Positions 1 to 12,014 are shown, numbered from the stretch's first letter. The stretch: 64,000 bases of DNA from Ilex aquifolium (GCA_951799425.1 OX637406.1:29816390-29880389); one strand, 5' to 3'. Program-made: numbers and translations. The notes: generated from the letters alone by a model not told the origin.

Positions 1-1415
1 GTAACATTGTTCCATGTGTTTTAAGTGTTAATTGCACCAATTTAATAATTAAAAGGGTGATATTAAAATATATTGTTACTAATGAGTGGAATTGTAATAT
101 TTTGGAAACATAGGGATTAAAGTGCAGTTTTGGAAAGTTGAAAGGCCAAATTAAAAGAAGAAGGTTTCAAGCTTGCCAGCATTCAGACGTTGAGGAGCAT
201 CCGGAGGGTGAAGCAAGTGGCTGGCACAAGTCCCAAGGAGCAATTACTCAAAGAACCAGAGAAAGGACACTGTCTGGATGATGCCCTAGCATCCGGCCGA
301 TACTTAAACTGCCTCAAATGACAACTCTACCTCCTTGGTCAGCTTGGTTACTGCTGCACTCTGATTGGTCAGTTCTACCACCAGATTAGTCCTGTTTGCC
401 TATAAATACCTCCCTCTTGCTAGATTTTCAAATCATTCTCCATTTTTTGATTTCAATTTTCGATTTCTAGTTTAAGGCTTCCCTAGCCTAGTCTATTCTC
501 TACATTTCTTGAAGACCTCTTCTTACCTGAAGGGTTTAACCTCTTTTTCTTTTCCTAGCCTTCCCCTGGCAAAGGAAATGTGGTGGTGTTTCAATCTAAC
601 ATCGGGGAAGAGTTAGAAACTTTGTTTTGAATTTTATTACATTGTATTATAAAACCAACCTTACTTGGAGGAATGAAGATCACCCACTTTTCTAGGTTGA
701 CTATGACTATGAAGAGTGGTAGCTTTTCATTAGCTCTTTAGTGAGGGGGGCATGACTTGTGTAACATTGCTTGAGTTATGATAAGTGTATTTTCAGTTAT
801 GCTTTATTGTTATATACCTCCCTTAATTGATGGATGATACTTTCCTTTAATGTTTTGTACTTTGCATTCCTAATGTGTAACCTAGGTTATTCCCATGGTT
901 CATGCAAGTACCAAGCTAGGGTTTACTGTTATTTCCATACCATCTTTATTGTTTTATGTACTTCATGCATGCTATAATGAATTACTAAGCTGAGTTTTAT
1001 GTAAAAGTCGGGAGTTTGGTTATCGACGGGTTTAGTCTCGGGATATCCAATGCTTTTGATTCAATGCATAATCCGGAACTCTATTTTTCATTGACGTATA
1101 GACCTTCCAATCAAGTTATTATAGTAAAGCTCTGAATGGTTATACCTTCGGGTTCGCTGGGGTAAAATGGTTGTGGTATGGTGCAAATACCTTTCGGTTG
1201 ACCTAACGGTTGCTTTGTTATGGTTTTATATTAAATACTTTATGATTAGCTTACTGTTGACACGGGTTAATTGTAGTATGGTAGCAATATCTTAATCTCA
1301 AACAATGAAATGCATATCCAGATCCCCAACTAAAGAGTGCCTTTTTCTAATTGTTGCAAATTCGTGTTTTTGAACAAGTTGTTTTCAAATCACTAAGCTT
1401 ACACCACAATCCACT
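1..1415 (+). mobile_element. Athila-like LTR fragment, Ath-a (left end outside window)
   Basis: This stretch aligns in order with the reverse complement of the LTR at 45968-47508. Shared blocks are the tcgggag / gacgggtt / tctcg / ccaatgcttttgattcaatg block near 1006-1070, the ttgacacgggttaatt block near 1257-1272, and the gatccccaactaaagagtgc block near 1321-1341. A TATAAATA lies at 401-408, as expected for the U3/R boundary. Similarity stops near cacaccacaa (about 1401-1410), where the truncated K1 LTR begins, so the 3' end of this LTR is missing. It holds no coding sequence. Assignment to Athila rests on relatives in the window that carry Athila gag or internal sequence. Confidence 0.6.
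401..408 (+). promoter_or_regulatory. TATA box of Ath-a LTR
   Basis: The sequence cctataaatacc sits about 400 bp into the visible LTR, followed by pyrimidine-rich sequence typical of a plant LTR transcription start. Upstream there are two catccgg-type half-palindromes (near 208 and 290) but no perfect palindrome array, unlike Ath-d and Ath-e. Confidence 0.5.
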
Positions 1416-1424
1416 GTGTCACAA

Positions 1425-3410
1425 TTTTTTTTCTTTTTCTAGGCTTCATTCTCTCTTTTCTGTTCCAACTTTCCAACAGATTTTTGGGGTTCTTGACGTC
1501 TCTACACTTCAATCTACGCTATAAGAGGTAGAGTTCTTCCTACTTGGGTTTTACTCCTACCTTAAGGGGCTGTTTTGTTAACTGAAACATGGCTGTATTT
1601 TGGACTGATATATGGCTATTTCTAGACTGTTTTAGGGGCTGTTATATGGCCTCTTTTGGGTTGAAATCATGGGGCTATTTTATGCTTGTTTAAGGGGTTG
1701 TTTTATGCTTGTTTAAGGGGCTGTTTTAGGCCTGTTTTTGGGCTGAAATTGTGACCGTTTTTGGATGGAAGAATGGATTGATTTTGGGCGAAAAAGTGGA
1801 CTGTTTTTGGTGCCTAAAGGTGGACGGTTTTTAAGCCATTTTGTGGACTGCATATAGGCCACCTTACAGACTCTTTTTAGGCCACTTTGTGGACTGTTTT
1901 TAGGCCACTTTGTGGACTATTTTTAGGGCACTTTGCAGACTGTTTTTAAGCCACTTTAAGGATTGTTTTTAGGTCACTTTACGGACTGTTTTGGGCTGAT
2001 TTTTGTGGCTGTTATGTGTTATCTTGCGCCTTGTGATTTAAGTGTGTTATTAGCATCGATTATGTAATAACATGCTTGTCAATTGTGTTGAATATAAATG
2101 TTGATACATGTTAGTTGATGTTTTGACATTGAGATGAAAGTTTGGAGATTATATGCCTATGATATAATTGTCCATGATACATGTTGATATGTTGTTTAAG
2201 TTGTACATATGACATTCATTACATATGAGCGATGACATTGATATGCAATGGCACATTACATTGCATTTGCACGGAGGCATCCCATCCATGGGCTTAGGCA
2301 TGAGTATGGGTGTGTGTATGTGCGAGATGCATGGTTGATCAAACACCTTGTTTGGTGGTTGGTCTGTGGACTCGAAAAAATGTGGATCGAAGATCCCCTT
2401 TGAGTCGCATGGTTGCATGGAAGAAAACTTGTGTCGGGTATAACAAATAGGGCTAGACTCTCCTTCGGGTGCAAAACCCGGTCACATGGTTCAGGCACTT
2501 CCCGGCGGTGAAATTCCAGAAAAGTGCTGGTGTTTATGGAACCGGTGGTTGAGATACCAAAATCCGTTGCCCAACAAGATACAAGATTTTGGTTTATAAA
2601 AGTACTCATCCAATGAGTAACACCCATCAATGATTTGGTTTTATAATGAAACAACTTTTATTTCAAACGATCATTGGATGGATTTTTCGTCAAATGACGG
2701 TTCATTTCACAAGTGCATTGCATGGTGTTGTGAAAATCGGTGAGGACTCGGGTTGAAGTTACATAAGTGAGTCTCATCTCATTTCATGGCATGATATAGA
2801 ATTCCTATCATTGGATGCATATTCTTGATAGCAATGCTTGAATGGATAAATGTGTTGATTGTTGTATATACACATTGCATATGCATTTAAGGTGGGGAGT
2901 AGCCTTTGTAGGATATACTCTACTGGGCGTTGGCTCACCCTATACGGGAAACATTTCAGGTGCGGGTTATGCGCCGGCGGACGGCTCACAATCGGGGCCA
3001 CATGGTTGAAGAAAAGCCGACTTGTGGCTTTTAATCCTTTTTGTTTGTAAAATTTGGCATGTAATGTATGTAAAGAATTGTAATTGGACTTTTATGGACT
3101 AATTTTAATATAGCCTTGCATGTTTATATGAGTGTGGATAGATGGACCCGGTGTGGTCTATATTTACTCATAAATGGACCCGGTGTGGTCATTGTTGAAT
3201 ATTGGACCTCAGATGGGTCTTGTTATTTTGTGATGCACATGTTGTGTTTTGGGTAGAGCTCCCCGTACAAAGGAGACTCTGCCCAATTTTGTTAAATTAT
3301 GGACCCCGGTAAATGGGGCATAACGTTGTGATATCGAGTTACTCGGTATTCACGGGCATTCCGCGGGTTGATGGGTAATCAACGGACCCCCAGATTTTTG
3401 GGGCGTCACA
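1425..3410 (+). mobile_element. K1, 5'-truncated K-family LTR
   Basis: It ends in gggcgtcaca at 3401-3410 and carries the K-family signature blocks: cttgtgtcgggtat..gggctagactctcc near 2430-2465, gtgaaattccagaaaagtgctgg near 2509-2531, and acatttcaggtgcgggttat..gccggcggacgg near 2950-2985. Compared with full-length K2 on the minus strand, roughly the first 700 bp (U3 and TATA) are missing. The left junction near 1418-1430 is not a normal LTR terminus and there is no target duplication. It is closest to K2: both have the ~25-bp tandem array and both lack the palindrome cassette near the 3' end. Short open frames inside it do not correspond to a known protein. Confidence 0.75.
1564..2010 (+). 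repeat. Imperfect ~25-bp tandem repeat inside K1
   Basis: Repeats of the type ggactgtttttaggccact are visible, best preserved between about 1836 and 1995 and degenerate upstream (ggggctgttttaggcctg). K2 carries the same array on the opposite strand at about 19400-19735. It lies just downstream of the transcribed leader segment of the LTR. Confidence 0.75.
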
Positions 3411-4290
3411 ATATTGATATATGATGGAACGAATGTGGATGCTAAGAATGTTTGTTAAAGTGACTAAGCACATGATCGGTTTGACACCTCAACTTATCAG
3501 CCGAGATTTAAAACCACATTTCTTGGAAAACTGGTATTCTCTCTATGCGTAAATTGTCAAATGTATATTGGCATTTGATAATCCTAAGGTACAAGATGAC
3601 CAAGCTCGAAAAAGGAACTAATATATAACCAATATTCCATGAGAAACCTGACATAACCAGTGGAGATGACAAGGAATACCATGGTAAGTTTTGAACCTTG
3701 CTTTATTGTTGAGAGACAATTAACGTTTACTCAAGTAAGGTCTTTCACTCTCAATTTTTGAATAATCTCATTAACCTTGCTTTGACTGACGCAATTAAAA
3801 GTGATCTATTGACATATCCCACAGGGAACCTTCGCATACGACACATACATGTGCACATGCTCAAGAAATGATTTTAGGCCATCTTGGATTTAATTTTGAG
3901 CCTTAGTCATTTCTTTTACAAAATTATATCCCTAGTTAGCCACGCTTGAGCCATCAATGTATGATCTCTTTTTCGATAAACCCGTATGATTACCAAGCCA
4001 CAAGAGAATATACTTGACATACCTTTGCTATCTAATTTTCTTGCACCCTCTTATAAATCAAGATGAAAAAGAAATGCAAGGAAAAGGGAAAAAAGCTAGG
4101 AAGGCTACTATTCAATGAAAAGAAAAATCGATGGGAACAATTGAAACCGAAAAGAAACAAAAAGACAGGAAATTGCCAAGAAAGTGCAAAATGAGAAAAA
4201 TGAAAGAAAGAAATATTATTTCTGGGCAAAATGTCGAAAAGCTAGAAAGAGGTGTGCTACACTACAGAGGATAACTTTTGAATACTATTG
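3411..4290 (+). mobile_element. Athila-like internal non-coding region
   Basis: This segment aligns with the reverse complement of the internal regions at 48500-48850 and 63200-63500. The clearest shared block is 3866-3935 (gattttaggcc / gagccttagtcatttctttt / caaaattatatccctagtta), followed by ttttcttgcaccctcttataaa near 4034-4055. Such long non-coding stretches between the second ORF and the 3' LTR are characteristic of Athila-type elements. No coding sequence is visible. The junction with the LTR fragment to the right (about 4290-4315) looks like an internal deletion. Confidence 0.55.
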
Positions 4291-5310
4291 ACGCCATTCA
4301 CTTTTAATTTGTGCATCATTCACTTCCATTGCTTGAGCTTATTTCTTCCCTTAGAGGAGTGAAACTCTTCCACTTTTCTAGAGCTTCGCTAAAGCCGTGA
4401 AGGGTGGAACGTGATTCACTCATTCTTTGTCGAAGATCGGCTCCCTATTTAGTGTGTTTTGCTTTGTGATCCCTCTACTTGGAGGAATGAGCATCACTCA
4501 CTTTTCTAGCTTTACCAAAGCCATGAAGAGTGAGTAGTTTCTCATTCACTTTTTAGTAAGAGGAGAAGGGCATGTATAAATTACCCAGACGTTATACTTG
4601 TGCAATTTCAATTATGCTCAATGCTTTATATTTCCCATGTTTATTGAATGATTGATTGGATCTAGCAAAGCTAAGGTACTTTGTATAACCAGGAGTTCTT
4701 TCTATAACATAGATAACTCTTGTATAGAAAGACTCATCGGTTCAAGGCAAGTACCCCGACTAGATCTTCATGACTACCCTTCAATCTTCACCATTATTGT
4801 GCTTCAATTAAAGAATGGAAATGGAATATTAATGTCATGATTGGATGTCTTATAGAAACACTTGCTTGTTTGTAGACGCGTTAAGTCTAGGCACAGGCAA
4901 TTCTTGTAAACTTCTAGAAAGATATCGGAATCATGTTCTTAATTCTCTTAATCCACCTTTATCTTCCGATTAACCTGCTGTTGACACGGGGGTTAATTGA
5001 GTTATCAAGTACAAGTGTAACAAATCGGATAATTAATTACATGTCTAGATCCTTGAACTAAAGAGTGACTCTTTTACATTAGTGTTTATTTCATATTTCG
5101 TTTAGAAAATTCTCTTGGAAAGAATCTTATATTCTGTCCAGAAAATCTCACACCTCACAACTTCAAATCTTAAGGGTAACAATCAATAGGTCTCCACCAT
5201 TGCTTACGCCAAAACACCAAGAAGAGCTCCCTGAGGATTCGACTCCGGACTCAAACCGGATTATTACTACAGCTTGACCGCCTGCACTTGGGTGTACACA
5301 TTTCGGATCA
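4291..5310 (+). mobile_element. 3' part of an Athila LTR (Ath-d subfamily)
   Basis: It matches 58395-59377 of the Ath-d LTR almost throughout: the cattgcttgagctt start, the repeated aagccgtgaagggtgg and ctagctttaccaaagccatg blocks, and the LTR end motif with ctgaggattcgactccgg, ttattactacagcttgaccg and tttcggatca at 5301-5310. The 5' two-fifths of the LTR, including the TTCGAA palindromes and TATA box, are absent. The sequence after 5310 is not a PBS, so the LTR no longer abuts its own internal region. Confidence 0.75.
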
Positions 5311-5312
5311 AG

Positions 5313-5365
5313 TCACATTCGAACGACCCCCAACCGTTCAAACGTGCCTCCCTTTCTATAAAAAT
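5313..5365 (+). promoter_or_regulatory. Possible internal promoter ahead of Athila ORF2
   Basis: CATTCGAACG (5316-5325) and a degenerate ccgttcaaacg are followed about 30 bp later by tctataaaaat (5355-5365) and then a pyrimidine-rich leader (5366-5587) up to ATG 5588. The same arrangement, a TTCGAA palindrome followed by TATA, drives the LTRs Ath-b and Ath-d. That this is a second promoter for the ORF is inference. Confidence 0.35.
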
Positions 5366-5587
5366 GCGTCTTCTTCTTCCCTAAGTCTCCTGCACTTTTT
5401 TTTCTCTCTAAAAAATCTTCAAAAAGTCATCAAAGCTTCACCTAAAAGCACAAAGAATCAAGATTTCTTCCTAAAAACTACAGATTTAACCTCTTTTTCT
5501 CACTTTAGGGTTATTTTTTTTTACATCTTATACCCACTTTTTTTCAAAAGACCCGTCATCTTCTTTAAGCTTTTGAGAAGAACTTAA

Positions 5588-6655
5588 ATGGCAAGAGAGC
5601 TCGTGAGGGTATTAGTGCACAAGGAGCCTACCATCATAGCCAGGAGTGGTGATTGACGATCGAGGTTTTCGATGTGAATCATTTTCCTTCATTGGAAAAG
5701 AGTGAGAGGAAGATTTTCATTTTGCTAAAAGGCCTATAGTCATGGAGAGAGCTATTATTTGTGATTATTTTTCTGAGTATGGGATTGATCAGATCATTTA
5801 GAGTAGGGGATGGAGTGATTTTATGAAATTTAAAAATGGGAGGGGGCTATTGAGTTGATTAGAGAATTTTACTGTAATGCTGAGAGGATTGACCCCAAAA
5901 GGTTTCCTACTTATGTGAGCGAAAAAATGATGATAATAGGTTCAGCTGTGATTTTTGTAGCGGTAGGTATCAATGTATCTCCTAGGCCACAATTTACTCT
6001 TGTTACTGTGATAGAGATGAAAGATGTGGCTAAGGAGTTGACAAGAGATCCTAACTTTGTATGGACATAGAAACCCAAGTATTTTACCTAGGGCCAATTG
6101 ATTGATAAGTATAGAATATTGAATTGGATTTTTGCTTTGAATATTTTACCACTGAGTTGAAAGACCTAGGTGTATCTGGAGAGGGCAAGGTTGCTATATG
6201 CCTTGGGTACTAGTTTGTCGATGTGTTTGTCATCTATTATCATGTTTGAGATGCAGAGAGCGATGAAGGTGACTACTAAGAATGCATTCCATTTGGCTAT
6301 TTAGTTACCCATATCTGTGTGAGGCTGGGGATAGCTATAAAGGATGAGATGCTTAAGGAAAAAATTCCTAAAATTTTGGATTTCACCGCTCTAATGAAGA
6401 CTAGGAGTGTTGCTAGGGTTGAGCTTGATGTAGATGAGGAGGGTCATGAGGGGGATTAAGGTGCTGATGTTTATGCCCCAGTTAGAGATCCTATGGATAC
6501 CCATTTCGAGAGGGATCTTTTACTTCAGATTATGGAGGATCAAAGATGGATTAAGGGAGAGTTAGCTAGGAATGGAGTCATCCTTGATAGCTTTTCACCT
6601 TGCACCAACAGATCATTCTGGTCTTTCTGGTCCTAGACTTTGGAGATCTTGAAGT
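5588..6655 (+). pseudogene. Degenerate Athila ORF2 ('putative plant transposon protein' family)
   Basis: The frame starts at ATG 5588 (MARELVRVLV) after a 270-bp leader. It reads, with several stops and frame changes, as the second ORF common in Athila-like elements (the family databases call putative plant transposon protein). Recognisable pieces are an ICDYFSEYGID-like segment near 5750, the LIREFYCNAERIDPKRFPTY segment near 5855-5920, and a C-terminal stretch IKDEMLKEKIPKILDF near 6335-6385 followed by an acidic linker and a coiled-coil-like tail (near 6490-6600). The biochemical role of this protein is not established. Stops at about 5656, 5798 and 6070 and within the C-terminal part make it non-functional. 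Family identity is from memory of the conserved REFYANA.. and YVRGK-like motifs, so moderate certainty only. Confidence 0.5.
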
Positions 6656-8296
6656 ATGTTTTAGTTGTTTTTAGTGTTGTCTTTTATTTATTGAGTCAGT
6701 TAGGATCGAGTCGATAGTCAAAGCCCCCGGTTGTATCTAGTTGAGTCAGGCTTGACTTCATTACTCTACTTTTATTTTCAGTTAGAGTCCTTAATGAAAA
6801 TCCATTTTAAATGATCTATATATTATGGTTTCATTGCAAAATTTTTTATTTTAATTTGCCAATTGTTTGAATTATGTGCACATGATGAGACTAATAATTG
6901 GGGAAGAGGTATTTTAATGAAAATTTGAACTTGTTTATGCTGTAGTCTATTATAGAATTGTAGATTACACTTTAATATTATAAATTTTATTCCCAATTGA
7001 AACTCAAAATATCAGAACACGTGTAACCTTGCTCGAGTTAGAAGTTAGGAGAAAATACTTTGCCTTGAAACTTGACACATCTAGTAGAGAAAAGTATAGC
7101 ATCCCTTGTGAGCTTAGAGCCATTCATCCTTGGAGTGATATGTATATCTACTCAAATAAAGTGAATTGATTTAGCTTTATTTCTTGAATAGTTTCACTAT
7201 GCTTGTATTGATCAATACTGATATTAGGAATAGATGTTTGATTCTAAATTATTTGCATAAGAAGTGTGTTGCTAAAACTCTTGAGATATGATTATAGGCC
7301 ATATTTGATTTAGTTTGAGCCTGATCCTTATTCTTGGAAAATTATGCACCTCAGAAGCCATGATTGAGCCTTTTTGATTGAAATTATTTGTTAACCCATA
7401 TATAATAACCAAGTTTAGCATGAGATAGCATATCCTTACCCTTGGTTATCCCAAGATTGAAAAGTGTCATGTATCTGCAAGGGATTATGTGGTTGGCACT
7501 TGTTGAAAAAAAAGAGGTGAATTTTTGGTACACTTATGAGGTTGAAAGTGTTTGACTTGCTAAAAATATGTGTATATGAAAGCAAGAAAAAGCAATGAGA
7601 AGAAAAAAAAATGAAATGTATTTATGAGCAAGTGTCGAAAAAATCATGCGTAAAAGGAAGATTTGAAAGTTTATTTCAAGAAATAGTGGGATACAAAGTT
7701 CTCTCAGGGTAATGTTTTGAATTCTTATTTCCCTTCGTTTCTTAACCCCATGACCCAAGGACACATTATAACTTTTAATAAAGGCCTATTTGATCTCAGG
7801 AGTTGTTAGTAGTGCATGACTTGTGTGAATAAGGAGGAGGATAATAGTTGTTTTGAATATTGCATGTTGATTTCTGATCATGAGACTATGCTAATTTTCT
7901 TTCGTTGATAGTGTTTATTGGTTATAATTATATGTGAGATATTAATCAGTATAATCAGAGTATTTTTATTGTTGAGAGTATAATTTGAGTAAGGATTGAT
8001 TCAAAGCTAGCGGTGGATAGTGGAAACATAGTATACTTTCTGATTGATTCTCTCCTCTTGTTTGGTCATTTGCACACTACACACGAGTTCCATTGGAGAA
8101 GAAATTTGTAGGTATTGGTGCGTAATCTGTGATTCTATGATTTGAATTGGTATGCACTTGTTCACATTTTTATTTATACTCGATGTTTGATTGATTGATT
8201 GATTGAGTTATATGATGAATTTAGAGCAATAGGTTAATTAATGGAAGTTTGCAGGTATCTTCACTAGAAACTTTCAGGAGACTATACTCGTCCACT
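6656..8296 (+). mobile_element. Ath-b internal non-coding region, left part
   Basis: This follows ORF2 and contains the Athila non-coding landmarks in plus orientation: the gattataggccatatttgatttagtttgagcct block near 7290-7322, and finally ctcgtccact at 8287-8296. The last of these continues after T1 as agggggaacctaggggtttgaagcc (16735 onwards), mirrored by the reverse complement of 62280-62350. The five bases ccact at 8292-8296 are the left target-site duplication of T1. No ORF with any family resemblance is present. Confidence 0.55.
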
Positions 8297-8791
8297 TGTA
8301 ACACCCCGCATTTTCGTTTATATATGTATATAGATATATATTAAATAATAGTTGTAAAAATGTGGATATGTGTAGTGATGGTAGGAATAAAAAAAAAACT
8401 AGAGATGCAAATTAATTTGGAAGTTGAAGTTTTGAAGGTGTGTAAGCTTGAGAAGAGGGATTAAGTAAGTTTCTAAATGGATTTAGGTCGAAATAAGGTT
8501 TCCATTGAGTCCGGAAGGTCGAAAAACCTTGGGAGAGGTGATATGGGGTGTATTAGAAGTTAGGAAGTATTTTGGAGTTAAAACACATTTTAGAGAAAAT
8601 TTGGGTATAAAGGATTTTGGACACTTTCTACTATTTCGATCATAACTTTTTATTCCTAACTCCAATTCATCCGAAATTTGGAAGATATTAGACATCTAGG
8701 GCTACAAAAGTGTCTCTCATGAAAATTCTCCAATTCGACCTCTAAATGGGTCAAAACTGCACTTGAAGTTGAAGTAGAAAATCTGGGCAGT

Positions 8792-9014
8792 GACTACCGG
8801 TAGTCAACCGGTAGTCAATGGTCCAGTGTGCCCGAGCTACCGGTAGTCAACAGGTAGTCAAGTGCCCAGTGTACTCGGACTACCGGTAGTCAACAGGTAG
8901 TCGAGTGCCCAGAATAGTCCAACTACCGGTAGTCATAGTTTAACTACCGGTAGTCACTATAAAAATCAGACAATTTTAGTTCGCGAACAGCCAGTTTTTC
9001 CCCCACTATAAATA
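8792..9014 (+). promoter_or_regulatory. ACCGGT palindrome array plus TATA box, T1 5' LTR
   Basis: Five palindromes lie in 164 bp: GACTACCGGTAGTC at 8792-8805 and 8878-8891, CTACCGGTAG at 8837-8846, ACTACCGGTAGT at 8922-8933 and 8943-8954, with degenerate half-copies (caaccggtagtc, caacaggtagtc) between them. TATAAATA follows at 9007-9014, 52 bp downstream of the last palindrome. The position is 495-658 bp from the LTR start. Other T LTRs have different palindromes at this place. Confidence 0.7.
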
Positions 9015-9957
9015 CTTCTTGCCATCCCCTTAGCCTTCATTACACACCTTAAAACCCTAGAAAACATTAGAGAGAAAGAGGGGAAGAGCAAAACACAAGA
9101 TCAAAGGTGAAAAACAAGGAAAGACAAAGGGTTCACAAGTGATTCAAGACTCAAACCCTAGGTTTCTTCAACAGCTTAAGGTAGGGGTTTTCTTCCATTC
9201 TTGTTCATTGATGTTAGAGTTATTATATATATATATATGTTTTAACTCCTAATCATATGTATTTGCTATGGATTCATTGTTTCTTGGATTGCTTGCAATT
9301 GTTAACATGTTTTACACAAAGTTAGGGTTGTATACCCATGAAATCTCTCTTTTGTTTGAAAAACCCTAGTTTTCAAGAGTGATGGGTTTTCCTCTTGAAC
9401 TCTTCCTTTATTCTTGATTTCAAAATCATAGTGTTTTGTGTTGAGTAATAAAATGATATTGTTGTGATCTCTTGCATTTTCTTGGTTGGTTATTGAAAAT
9501 GTCACATGCTTAAATTGGGGATTTTAAGATATCCTTGTAAATTATGAAATGGGGTTTGGTATTGTATCTCTTATGAGTGTGGGAAGACCATGGGTGGCCT
9601 TTGACGAGATATCGTAGAGTGGGTAGACGTGTTGCTTGCTCCGTGTGGGTTGACATTTCTCCTACCACTCGTAGTGGGGTTAGTGCTTTGGTAAGACTAA
9701 ACCGCTATTGCTCACGGGTGCCGTGTAAGAGGGTTAGTATACTAATACCTGGGTTGGATACGTCACTGCCATGGGTATGGCATACGCCCTTCCTAAAGGA
9801 TGGATATCTTTGATAAGATTTGTGTGGGTGTGTGTGGGCTAGATATTACTCAATGTGTTGATTCATGGGGTTTGCCTTACATCATGTTTGAGATACACAT
9901 ACATATGGTTGTGGAATATTCAAGTTATGGATTATTGTATTATTGTGGAAAATGGTT

Positions 9958-10003
9958 TCCTACAAGAACTTGTAGGAGTATGGGATTCCACAAGGTCTTG
10001 TGG
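9958..10003 (+). repeat. Second inverted-repeat pair in T1 5' LTR
   Basis: Two adjacent hairpins: TCCTACAAG-aa-CTTGTAGGA at 9958-9977 and CCACAAG-gt-CTTGTGG at 9988-10003. In the T3 LTR the homologous place holds a different palindrome, TCCTTATAAGGA, amplified into a 101-bp tandem array. Confidence 0.7.
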
Positions 10004-10612
10004 GAAAATGGTTTATATTTCGAAAAATGGATATGTATTGGATCTTGGTTTCTTTTACTGTTCATTTAAATTACTGTTGCTACTTAAACTTGAGATCCAT
10101 TTTAAAATGTCCCTGTTTTACTTCAAAGATTATGTATGCTATTTGTAAAATGAGACCGACCATTTTATATGTTTTTATAAACCTTGTTCGAGTTTGGGAG
10201 GAATGTTGCTACGGAGCTTAGTGCTCACCCCCTACCGCTAACATTTTTCAGATACGGTGCTAGAGGAGAACCTCGGAGTTGATGAGCAGGGGTATTGGGA
10301 GGCCCCATTCGAGGGAAATCTAGATCCCGAGGTGGACATATAGAGACATAGTTTCCTTTGTAATAGACTTGAGAATTTATTTTGAAATCATGTGAAGTTT
10401 AGTTTTCTTTTGTTATTTCGCTGCTAAGTTACGTTTGATCCTTTGAGATGTAAATGCCATAGCTTGGCTTATTCTTTTGGGATGATATTGTAAATTTGAT
10501 GGATGATGAATGGAAAATTTTTCTTATTGATGGAATTATATTAGTGCTCTCATGTTGTGAATGGTCTTAGAATGTAATGCCGTCCAGGGTGTGTTTTGGG
10601 GCGTTACAAAGT

Positions 10613-10624
10613 TGGTATCAGAGC
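10613..10624 (+). other. Primer binding site of T1 (initiator-Met type)
   Basis: tggtatcagagc starts four bases after the LTR end. It matches the complement of the 3' end of plant initiator tRNA-Met, the usual PBS of Tekay/Del elements. Confidence 0.9.
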
Positions 10625-10797
10625 TTAGGCTTTAGGTCTTACATGGGAGCTGTAGGTTATGGATTCTCACTAGAGAAATATTAATAGGTCGGACGAAACT
10701 TTGATCTAGATTTTACACGAGTTGTATACTTGAGATTAAATTGACTATTAGGAGGTCTTGTACATCAATGAAACTAAATTGTAAATTGATGTGCAGA

Positions 10798-12014
10798 ATG
10801 GACGGTGAACGTGTACGTGGACGAGGGCGTGGTCGTGGTCGTGGAGGTCAAACAAACCCAGCACCGCTACCACCTCCCATGCAATTAATGGCATCTATCA
10901 GTGTTTGAGGGAGCTCACCACTCTGGTACAACACCAGAATGGGAACAACCATAATGTTGGGGCTCATCCACTAGCCCAAGTACCGGGCAACGGAGAGGAG
11001 AATAGGAGAATGGTAGTTCTCCGAGAGTTTCTAAGGCAACACCCGCCTACTTTCCAAGGGAGCTCTAACGCCTTGGAGGCGGATAAATGGATCTGCCGAG
11101 TGAAGAAGATATGTGATGGCATGGGGATAGCCGAGGATCTTCGGGTCGGCTTGGCGACTTATCTATTCGAGGGGGAGGCCGACCATTGGTGGGACTCAGT
11201 GAAAAGAAGGAGGACCACGGATGCACTCACTTGGGAGGAATTTGACCAAATTTTCCAAGACAAGTACTTCCCGGAATCAGTAAGAGACAGAATGAAGGCC
11301 GATTTCCTTGCTCTCCGACAGGGCAGCAGGACGGTGATCGAGTACGAGAGGAGTTTCGATGAGCTATCCCGTTATGCTACAGAGTTTATATCCACTGAGG
11401 CCAGCAGGGCCAAGCGCTTTGAGCAGGGCTTGAGGCCTGCTATCCAGGAGAAGCTGGTGGCTCTCAAGATCCGGGAGTATGGGGACCTAGTTGACCGAGC
11501 TGCATTGGTGGAGAGAGATATAGAGGACAGCCAGCAGCGACAGAGCTTCGCGAGAGGAGGTCCGATCAGGACGGACCCTAGCACCAGTGGAGTGCAGCGA
11601 GCAGCACCATACCGAAGTCCAAACCAGGCAGGTGGACAGAGACTTCTGAAAACTCGAGGAGATGAAGTGACTCGGACTAGAACAAGAACTGACCCGCGCC
11701 AATGCTTTGCATGCGGAGAATATGGGCACTTCAAACATAGATGCCCCTCGTTTCCCCCAAGGACCAAACAAGCAGCCGAGCAAGTACCAGCAAATAAGCC
11801 ACCTCTACAAAGGCCAGCACAGCAGATACCTCAAATAGCTCGAGGAGCGGGAGGCGTACCAGAGAGAGTAGGCACGGATGCACGCCGATGCTTCGCCTGT
11901 GGAGGTGTTGGGCACTTCAAAGATAATTGTCCATTGCTTTCCACCAAGACCAACCAAGTAACTGGGCGAGTGAATGCAAACAGGCCACCGCTACGACAGT
12001 CACTACTACCATAG
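10798..12014 (+). pseudogene. gag: T1 gag (frameshifted, duplicated zinc knuckle)
   Basis: Gag packages element RNA in virus-like particles. The ATG at 10798 opens an Arg/Gly-rich N-terminus (GRGRGRGRGG) that runs into a stop near 10909. Compared with T2, two bases are missing near 10888, and the rest continues in another frame from about 10905 for 369 codons to TAG 12012. The retrotransposon gag domain spans roughly WICRVKKICDG to DLVDRAALVERD. Two CCHC zinc knuckles follow: CFACGEYGHFKHRC (near 11701-11742) and CFACGGVGHFKDNC (near 11887-11928). T2 has one, so the knuckle and its linker are duplicated. The terminal TAG replaces the CAG found at the same place in T2, so gag and pol were probably one frame. 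A product could still be made from the downstream frame only by non-canonical initiation. Confidence 0.9.

Larger units (their letters stand above)
8297..10608 (+). repeat. T1 5' LTR
   Basis: 2312 bp starting TGTAACACCCC and ending GGGGCGTTACA. U3 contains the palindrome array and TATA box, then a leader and a long U5-like part with ORF-like but non-conserved reading. It is homologous to the T2, T3 and T4 LTRs. Confidence 0.95.

Noticed and set aside
9800-10221. Frames of 73-97 codons repeated at 15921-16342
   Set aside because: They are in the U5-side of both T1 LTRs and identical only because the LTRs are. Not open in T2 or T3.
11372-11783. Two long antisense frames opposite T1 gag
   Set aside because: Shadows of the gag reading frame. 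The sense strand has the gag domain and zinc knuckles.
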